This document shows, in pieces, positions 61,277-64,000 of a stretch of 64,000 nt of DNA. Position numbers and translations under genes: made by a program. How positions within the stretch are numbered: the stretch's first letter is position 1; each line of letters opens with the position of its first letter. The DNA lies in contig NZ_POUT01000002.1 in assembly GCF_002890915.1 (NCBI RefSeq), positions 558,001-622,000 of the forward strand. The letters run 5' to 3'. Below the pieces are notes generated by a model, which was not told the DNA's origin, did no database searches, and saw only the letters and a program-made list of their open reading frames with translations. This DNA comes from Stutzerimonas stutzeri. GTDB taxonomy: Bacteria; Pseudomonadota; Gammaproteobacteria; Pseudomonadales; Pseudomonadaceae.

Positions 61277-62235
61277 AGACGGCCCTGGTCGGCGACATCG
61301 GCGGGACCAATGCGCGTTTCGCTCTCTGGCGCGACCAGTGTCTCGAGCAGATCCGCGTGCTGCGCACGGCGGAGCATGCCAGCCCCGAGCTGGCGATCCT
61401 GGCCTATCTGGGCGAGATCGACCAGCCGCTGGAAACGATCGATGCGGTGTGCCTGGCCTGCGCCGGGCCGGTGAGCGGCGACAGCTTCCGCTTCACCAAC
61501 AACCACTGGCGGCTGAGCCGCAAGGCGTTCTGCCAGGCGCTGGGATTGAGCGAGCTGCTGCTGATCAACGACTTCGCCGCCATGGCGCTGGGCATGACGC
61601 GCCTGCGCGAGAACGAGCGCATCACGGTCTGCGCGGGTGAGCCCGAGCCGGGCCGACCGCGCCTGGTCATCGGCCCCGGTACCGGGCTTGGGGTTGCCGG
61701 TCTGTTGCCGCTGAAAGGTGGCGGCTGGCGTGCATTGCCGGGGGAGGGCGGACATGTCTGCCTGCCGGTCGGAAGCGAGCGCGAGGCGGCGATCTGGGCA
61801 CATCTGCACGCTGCGCTCGGCCATGTGAATGCCGAGGCGGTGCTCAGCGGGCCGGGGCTGCTGGCGCTGTATCGGACCTGCTGTGCGCTGGATGGGCGCG
61901 AGGCGTCGCTTGATTCGCCGGCAGGCATCACTGCCGCTGCGCTTGCCGGCGATCCTTATGCGGTGGACGTGCTGCAGCAGTTCTGCCGCTGGCTGGGGCG
62001 CATCGCCGGCGATAGCGTGCTGACGCTGGGCGCGCGCGGAGGCGTCTATATCGCCGGCGGCATGGTGCCGCGCTTCGCCGAGTTCTTCCTGCGTAGCGAT
62101 TTCACGCGGAGCCTGCGGGACAAGGGGCGCATGAGCGCTTATTTCGATGGCTTGCCGGTATGGCTGGTGACCGCGGCTTACCCCGGGTTGGAAGGTGCCG
62201 GCGTGGCGCTGCAGGCGCTGCGCGAGGATACCTAG
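61273..62235 (+). CDS. glk: Glucokinase
   Basis: 320-aa bacterial glucokinase that phosphorylates glucose to feed the Entner-Doudoroff pathway. ATP/phosphate motif GDIGGTNAR at 7-15, catalytic Asp100 in [18 protein letters not shown], and [15 protein letters not shown] near the end. The start GTG 61273 lies in the edd stop and has GGAG eight bases before. No gltR/gltS sensor pair or sugar transporter follows in the window. Confidence 0.95.
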
Positions 62236-62244
62236 CGCTCGAGC

Positions 62245-62276
62245 GTTGGGCTTCGCTGCGCTCAGCGCCAACCTAC
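62245..62276. repeat. Dispersed pseudomonad repeat
   Basis: GTTGGGCTTCGCTGCGCTCA followed by GCGCCAACCTAC; inverted relative to 49962-49991. It lies between glk and the next reverse gene. Confidence 0.6.
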
Positions 62277-62303
62277 CTTCAGCGCCGGCTTACCGTGCGA
62301 GGC

Positions 62304-63074
62304 TCAGCGCGTCGCCATCCAGATCAGCAGGCCGGCCTGGAACAGCGCCAGGGCGATCAGGCAGGCGATGGTGAAGCGCAGGGCGCCGTCCTCGCGACGG
62401 AAGCGGCTGACACGCTCCTGGAGTTCCCGGATCTCGTTTTCCTGCACCTGCAGGTTGCGATCGGCCTGTTCGAGCATCGCTGCGGCATCCAGCAGTTCGA
62501 CGATCTGCACCTTTTCACTGTTCCAGTCCGAGCGTAGGGCGCTGACGCGCGGCGCGCCGTAGGTGGCCTTGAGCTGCTGCGGCTGGGGATAGTCGACATC
62601 GAAGCCCTGGGTACGCAGGCAGTGATCGCGACGCAGGCGGTATTCATCGCTGGGCACGTCCTTGGGCAGCGAGCCGCCTTCGACCAGGTAGTGGGCCCAG
62701 CGCTTCTGCGCCCAGGCGGCACCCTGAGCGAGCAGGAAACGGCCGAGCCCGCGATTGCCGAGGGTGACGCGCAGGCCCGAGTCCGGACCGAAACGCACTT
62801 CCTTGGCGCGATGGTCGGCCCAGACTTCCAGCACGTCGTGCTTGCGCGAGCGCACCTGGCCGGGAACATTGATGAACAGGCGCAGCAGGCTCTGCTCGGG
62901 TGTGTGCCGCTCGACCTGGGCGAATTCGACGAAACGCAACGGACGCGGGCCGCCGTCACGCTCGGTGGGCAGCGGCGCCAGGCGCAGCAGGCGGAAACGG
63001 TCGGGCATCAGTTCGGCCCACGGGTGCTGCGGCGGTACGGCTGGGTCGTTATCGGTGGTCTGGGTATCGGTCAT
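62304..63074 (-). CDS. Conserved protein with C-terminal membrane anchor
   Basis: 256-aa protein. The first 200 residues are soluble, with a stretch (GLGRFLLAQGAAWAQKRWAHYLVEGG) that looks like part of a GNAT acyltransferase fold, followed by a coiled coil (about 190-225) and one C-terminal membrane helix (about 232-252). So the bulk faces the cytoplasm. No family name is certain. ATG at 63072-63074 has AAGGAA. It precedes the hydrolase in the same direction by 83 bases but may be independent. Confidence 0.75.
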   Translation of the reverse strand: MTDTQTTDNDPAVPPQHPWAELMPDRFRLLRLAPLPTERDGGPRPLRFVEFAQVERHTPEQSLLRLFINVPGQVRSRKHDVLEVWADHRAKEVRFGPDSGLRVTLGNRGLGRFLLAQGAAWAQKRWAHYLVEGGSLPKDVPSDEYRLRRDHCLRTQGFDVDYPQPQQLKATYGAPRVSALRSDWNSEKVQIVELLDAAAMLEQADRNLQVQENEIRELQERVSRFRREDGALRFTIACLIALALFQAGLLIWMATR

Positions 63075-63157
63075 CTGCGCATTCCTTGGCCAGCGCGCCG
63101 GCTCGCTCAGGAGCCGTATCGGAGCCATTGTCCTGTGGGCTATCGGCTGCGCGGCGC

Positions 63158-64000
63158 TTAACTGGAGGCTGGCAGGATGCCATTATCGTGCAGGAATGTG
63201 CGGATATGTTCGAGCAGGGCCCGGGCGATCGGCAGGTCCGGGTCGTCGTAGGAGGCCAACTGCCGGCCAGCGATCGGCGGGACGATGCGCAGCATATGGT
63301 TCATCCCCTCGATCAGCGCCAGTCGGGCGTCCGGTTTGGCACGTCCGAGCGCCTGTGCATCCTCGATGCCGACCTGGATGTCGTTGCGGCCCTGGACGAT
63401 CAGCGCCGGCCCCTCGACCGATGCGAAGGCGGCCAGCGGGTCCTGCGCGAACAGCGAAATCAGATACGGCTGCACGCTGGGCCGGAACAGCACCTGCAAT
63501 GGCTCGGGGACCGCTTCGTGGACGCGCCCGGCCTTGAGTTCGTCGATCAGGTAATGGCTGCTGGCGAGCAGCGCGGGCGGCAGGCGGCCCTGCAACTGTT
63601 CGCGCAGGACCTCATCGATGGGACGGCCGCTGCCGGCGATGCTGATCAATGCCGCGGCTCCGGCGCGCGGGGCGGCGAGGCTGGCGATCAGCGCCCCCTC
63701 GCTGTGGCCGACGAGGATCAGTTCGGTGAAGCGCGGGTCGCCCCGCAGCTTGGCGCTCCAGGCCAGCGCGTCGCCGACATAGGCCTCGACGCTGAGGTCG
63801 CGCTCGTCCGGCGCGGCGGCCAGGCTGGCGCCGACGCCGCGCTTGTCGTAGCGCAGGCTGGCCACGCCCAGTTTCGCCAAGCCCTGGGCCAGGCGCCGGA
63901 GGCTGTCATTGCGCCCTGCGGGATTGTTGCCGTTGCGGTCGGTGGGGCCGGAACCGGCGATCAGCAGCGCCACCGGCAGCGGCTGCCCGCTTTTGGGCAG
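63158..64000 (-). CDS. Alpha/beta hydrolase (cut by the window end)
   Basis: The C-terminal 280 residues of an alpha/beta hydrolase; its start lies beyond 64000. The oxyanion part IAGSGPTDRNGNN, the nucleophile elbow GHSEG, the acid in QGRNDIQV and the His in EGMNHML form the full catalytic triad. The substrate is unknown; the family includes esterases and peptidases. Confidence 0.9.
   Translation of the reverse strand: MPKSGQPLPVALLIAGSGPTDRNGNNPAGRNDSLRRLAQGLAKLGVASLRYDKRGVGASLAAAPDERDLSVEAYVGDALAWSAKLRGDPRFTELILVGHSEGALIASLAAPRAGAAALISIAGSGRPIDEVLREQLQGRLPPALLASSHYLIDELKAGRVHEAVPEPLQVLFRPSVQPYLISLFAQDPLAAFASVEGPALIVQGRNDIQVGIEDAQALGRAKPDARLALIEGMNHMLRIVPPIAGRQLASYDDPDLPIARALLEHIRTFLHDNGILPASS

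Overview
This 64-kb window is a GC-rich, densely coded chromosomal segment of a gammaproteobacterium, almost certainly a pseudomonad in the Pseudomonas/Stutzerimonas group. The grounds are the gene content (Kdp, an AceK of Pseudomonas type, a LapA/LapD/LapG adhesin system, PlpD, CyaB with a MASE2 membrane domain, CpxR/CpxS, edd-glk), Pseudomonas-type REP sequences, and the order of genes from cyaB to glk, which as I recall it resembles P. aeruginosa. I see no rRNA, tRNA, CRISPR array, integrase or transposase. Species assignment is inference.

Layout. 1-6218 is a potassium-uptake operon: the end of kdpA, then kdpB, kdpC and the sensor/regulator pair kdpD-kdpE. 6243-14379 holds glycogen phosphorylase (reverse), the ABC-F ATPase uup, a Cys-bearing conserved protein, a universal stress protein, and a three-gene cluster of a membrane protein, a class II glutamine amidotransferase and a DUF2937 protein. 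14393-18144 is reverse-strand: a MoxR AAA ATPase and its VWA partner with a GFA-family gene between them, and a DUF748 protein. 18270-22919 has cysK, aceK, a 41-aa small protein, a GST and a DTW-domain tRNA modification enzyme.

The most coherent system lies at 22916-35274: a complete Lap biofilm adhesin module. lapE, lapB and lapC (type I secretion) read leftward from an AT-rich 429-bp divergent region. The adhesin reads rightward and has a retention module, a TAAG cleavage site, two nearly identical 233-residue units, RTX repeats and a C-terminal secretion region. It is followed by a terminator, a 113-aa protein of unknown role, and lapD and lapG on the reverse strand. All key residues of the c-di-GMP/LapD/LapG switch are visible. 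The adhesin is very short for a LapA (1271 aa).

35319-49933 is mostly housekeeping and regulatory genes: DUF454, a YecA-like protein, recQ, a MarR regulator with a palindromic operator, the type Vd secreted patatin plpD, a SelW-like protein, an EamA exporter, two AraC regulators, the adenylate cyclase cyaB, an Mpo1-like protein, a DUF808 protein, trkH (a second K+ system) and a YkgJ protein. 50154-53404 has a nitroreductase and an envelope-stress unit in the order cpxR, spy-like, cpxA/cpxS, with a GTAAA-N6-GTAAA box in front of the spy-like gene. 53420-59015 is a run of small envelope and RNA-related genes (yciI, rnm/yciV, yciO, trpS) ending in the condensin subunits scpA and scpB. After a repeat-rich gap come edd and glk of the Entner-Doudoroff pathway, a membrane-anchored unknown protein, and an alpha/beta hydrolase cut by the window end.

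No wholly new system is evident. The leads most worth following are the short repeat-bearing adhesin and its 113-aa neighbour, a 36-bp perfect palindrome before the nitroreductase gene, the CpxR-type box, and the MoxR-GFA-VWA arrangement.
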